Part shown: piece by piece, positions 62,315-64,000 of the stretch
Layout: each line of letters starts with the position of its first letter
How positions within the stretch are numbered: position 1 is the stretch's first letter
Source of the DNA: Chloroflexota bacterium
Lineage (GTDB): Bacteria; Chloroflexota; Anaerolineae; UBA1429
Direction: 5' to 3'
Length of the DNA: 64,000 nucleotides
Assembly (NCBI GenBank): GCA_019873625.1
Contig: JAIOAW010000003.1
Location: 103,675 to 167,674, forward strand
Translations under genes and position numbers: made by a program
Notes under the pieces: generated by a model
The model's input: the letters and a program-made list of their open reading frames with translations, nothing else
Told to the model about the DNA's origin: nothing
The model's database searches: none

Positions 62315-63961
62315 TCACCCTTGGTCAACGAAGGCGCCGCCGACCATCGTCGCTTCTACCCGCGCTTCGAGGAGGACTTCCGGCGGGCCTTGGGTGATAT
62401 CTTCCGAGAGGATGACGAGATCCGCCGCCATACCGGGCGTGAGCCTTCCTTTGAACCCTTCTTCATACGAGGCATACGCGCTGCCGGCCGTGTAGGCCTC
62501 CAGCGCCTCGGCGAGGGTCAGGCGCTCTTCGGGGAACCATCCATCGGTGGGGGTGCCGTCGGCGCGGCGGCGGGTGATGGCGGCGTAAAGGTTCAACAGG
62601 GGGTTGAGGGATTCCACGGGGCAATCGGTGCCCAGGGCCAAGCGCGCCCCTTGCCGAAGGAGGCTGCGCCACGCATAGCCCCAGCGGCAGCGCGGCCCCC
62701 ATTTGCGCTCGGCCATCTCCATATCCTGCGTGGCGTGAATGGGCTGCATCGAGGCGATGACGCCCAGGCGCGCAAAGCGGGGCATATCCTCTGGGGAGAC
62801 GAGTTGAGCATGCTCGATGCGTTGCCGTAACCCAAGGGGGCCGAGTTCTTGGCTCACGCGCTCGTATACGTCCAACACGCGGCGGTTGGCCGCATCGCCA
62901 ATGGCATGGATGGCCGAGGCGATGCCTCCTTGAGCGGCGCGGCGCACAGCATCGTATATCTCCTCGGTGCTCATCGCGGCCACGCCATAATCGTCAGGGC
63001 GCCCCTCGTAGGGGGCGAGCATCTCCGCCGTGGCCGAACCGAGGGCGCCATCGGCAAAGAGTTTGAGATGGCCGATCTTGAGCCACTCATTGCCAAAACC
63101 GGTGCGCAGCCCCAATGCCAAGGCAGGCTCCAGCGCCTCGCGGGGCAGCATATGCCATACGCGGAGCGTCAAACCGCCTTCGGCCTCCAGGCACGCCAAG
63201 GCGGCAAAGCGATCCATCCCCTCGCAATTGTGGACGCTCGTTACGCCCAGGCGCGCCGCCTCGGCGAGGGCGCGGCGGGCCGCGGCCTCCAAGGCCTCCG
63301 CCCCCGGTTGGGGGAGGACGCGCGCGATGAGCGCCTGCGCATTCTCGGTGAGGATGCCCGTGGGTTCGCCCTCTGCATCGCGGAGGATTTGGCCGCCCGG
63401 CGGATCCGGCGTGTGGCGGTCAATCTCGGCGAGGCGCAAAGCAAGCGTGTTGACCCACAGGGAATGGCCGTCTTTGGAGGCGAGGCAAACGGGCACCTGC
63501 GGCACCACGCGGTCAAGGTCGTGCCGCGTGGGGCGCTGGGCGCCCGGCCAGAGGTTGTCATCCCACCCGCGGCCCTGCAGCCAATCTCCAGGGCGCAGGC
63601 CTTGCGCCCCTTGGCGGAGGCGCGTAAGGGCCTCTTCGAGCGAACGAGCGCCCTCTAGAGAGACGGCCATCAATGCCAGGCCGAATGTCGTGAGATGCAC
63701 GTGGGCATCTTGAAAGCCAGGCAAGACGCAGCGGCCTGCGAGATCCACCTTGTGGGCTTGGGGATGGGCCGCGCGGAGCATATCGGCCGAGTCTCCAGCG
63801 GCCGCGATGCGTCCGTTGCGAATCAAAAGGGCCTGCACCTTGGGCTGATGGGGTGCCAACGTATAGATGGCGCCGTGATAGAGCACGCACTCGCCCCAAG
63901 CGGAGGCCCTCACCCGTTCAGCGCGTTGAAGGGGCGCGATGTGTGGCGTTGTTCCGTTCAT
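62315..63961 (-). CDS. YtcJ-like amidohydrolase
   Basis: A 548-residue amidohydrolase_3 family protein. The beta-sandwich start (VLYHGAIYTLAPHQPKVQAL, GRIAAAGDS) is followed by the barrel with PGFQDAHVHLTTFGL (HxH metal site), LLRPGDWLQGRGWDD-type loop, SAIHAIGDAANRRVLDVYE, RIEHAQLVSPEDM and ALGTDCPVESLNPLLNLYAA. Known relatives hydrolyse N-acyl amino acids or exoenzyme-type amides; the substrate is unknown. The ATG at 63961 has no clear ribosome site. It lies 9 bases after the upstream SSB stop, so it may be translated by coupling. Confidence 0.85.
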   Translation of the reverse strand: MNGTTPHIAPLQRAERVRASAWGECVLYHGAIYTLAPHQPKVQALLIRNGRIAAAGDSADMLRAAHPQAHKVDLAGRCVLPGFQDAHVHLTTFGLALMAVSLEGARSLEEALTRLRQGAQGLRPGDWLQGRGWDDNLWPGAQRPTRHDLDRVVPQVPVCLASKDGHSLWVNTLALRLAEIDRHTPDPPGGQILRDAEGEPTGILTENAQALIARVLPQPGAEALEAAARRALAEAARLGVTSVHNCEGMDRFAALACLEAEGGLTLRVWHMLPREALEPALALGLRTGFGNEWLKIGHLKLFADGALGSATAEMLAPYEGRPDDYGVAAMSTEEIYDAVRRAAQGGIASAIHAIGDAANRRVLDVYERVSQELGPLGLRQRIEHAQLVSPEDMPRFARLGVIASMQPIHATQDMEMAERKWGPRCRWGYAWRSLLRQGARLALGTDCPVESLNPLLNLYAAITRRRADGTPTDGWFPEERLTLAEALEAYTAGSAYASYEEGFKGRLTPGMAADLVILSEDITQGPPEVLLEARVEATMVGGAFVDQG

Positions 63962-63970
63962 ACGCGCCCG

Positions 63971-64000
63971 TCAGAAGGGGATTTCCTCTTCATCAATGGC
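63971..64000 (-). CDS. ssb: C-terminal tip of single-stranded DNA-binding protein (partial)
   Basis: Only the last nine codons and the TGA stop (63971-63973) are in the window. They encode AIDEEEIPF, matching the acidic DDDIPF-like tail by which SSB binds its partner proteins. The rest lies beyond the right edge. Confidence 0.7.
   Translation of the reverse strand, partial: AIDEEEIPF

Noticed and set aside
1-64000. CRISPR arrays, insertion sequences, integrases, prophage and toxin-antitoxin genes
   Set aside because: No regularly spaced repeats, transposase or integrase motifs or typical small paired genes were seen on either strand.

Overview
The window is GC-rich, densely packed bacterial chromosome. 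Many coding sequences overlap by 1-4 bases (ATGA, GTGA, TAATG junctions), and GTG and TTG starts are frequent. Large tandem families of polyprenol-sugar glycosyltransferases, NAD-dependent GH4 and GH-like sugar enzymes, a MetX/MetY/MetW set and a fused GDP-mannose pyrophosphorylase/phosphomannomutase-like protein together suggest a Chloroflexota-like (Anaerolineae/Thermoflexia-type, possibly thermophilic) organism. This is inference from gene content; there is no rRNA here to confirm it. I see no CRISPR array, insertion sequence, prophage or integrase.

Layout. 0-3.2 kb: leftward operon for a PHP phosphoesterase, a TPR membrane protein and a LysM protein. 3.3-18.9 kb: one long rightward operon with a strong promoter, encoding a flippase-like membrane protein, a GtrB/DPM-like GT2 and five multi-pass GT39-like proteins. 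Four of the five carry C-terminal beta-sandwich-like modules, eight copies in all. 18.9-23.3 kb: leftward operon (HDAC-like deacetylase, YhaM-like nuclease, THUMP methyltransferase, FAD oxidoreductase). 23.5-28.1 kb: Rrf2 regulator with an IscR-like cysteine triad, followed by cysK, metY, metX and metW, for cysteine and methionine synthesis by direct sulfhydrylation. 28.2-30.3 kb: TspO-like protein and a GH4 glycosidase, convergent. 30.4-36.4 kb: leftward efflux operon with two HlyD-type adaptors and a heterodimeric ABC exporter. 36.8-40.1 kb: creatininase-like and CehA/PHP-like hydrolases. 40.2-44.6 kb: leftward operon with a DegT aminotransferase, panB and a long HEAT-repeat protein.

44.7-47.5 kb holds the most unusual regulatory unit. 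An Nramp-type transporter with altered metal-binding motifs is co-transcribed with a soluble PRC/MgtE-N/CBS protein that has no membrane domain. The pair sits behind a leader of about 200 nt that ends in a classic intrinsic terminator, a riboswitch-like arrangement that I cannot match to the M-box or other metal riboswitches. A tRNA-Pro(CGG) is divergent from it. 47.8-53.6 kb is a tightly coupled leftward five-gene operon: UDP-galactopyranose-mutase-like flavoprotein, PaaK/CapK-like adenylating enzyme, methyltransferase, Glu/Leu/Phe/Val dehydrogenase homologue and GT2. Its promoter is back to back with that of a small membrane protein across a perfect 26-bp palindrome. I recognise no known pathway with this content.

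54-64 kb is mostly carbohydrate metabolism: a glucuronate-isomerase-like protein, a flavin reductase, a UroD-family protein, glucokinase, two amidohydrolases, a sugar isomerase/epimerase and a GDP-mannose pyrophosphorylase fused to a degenerate phosphomannomutase domain. The C-terminal tip of an SSB gene runs off the right edge. The GDP-mannose enzyme, the GT2 and the GT39 array could together supply and transfer lipid-linked sugars at the cell surface.
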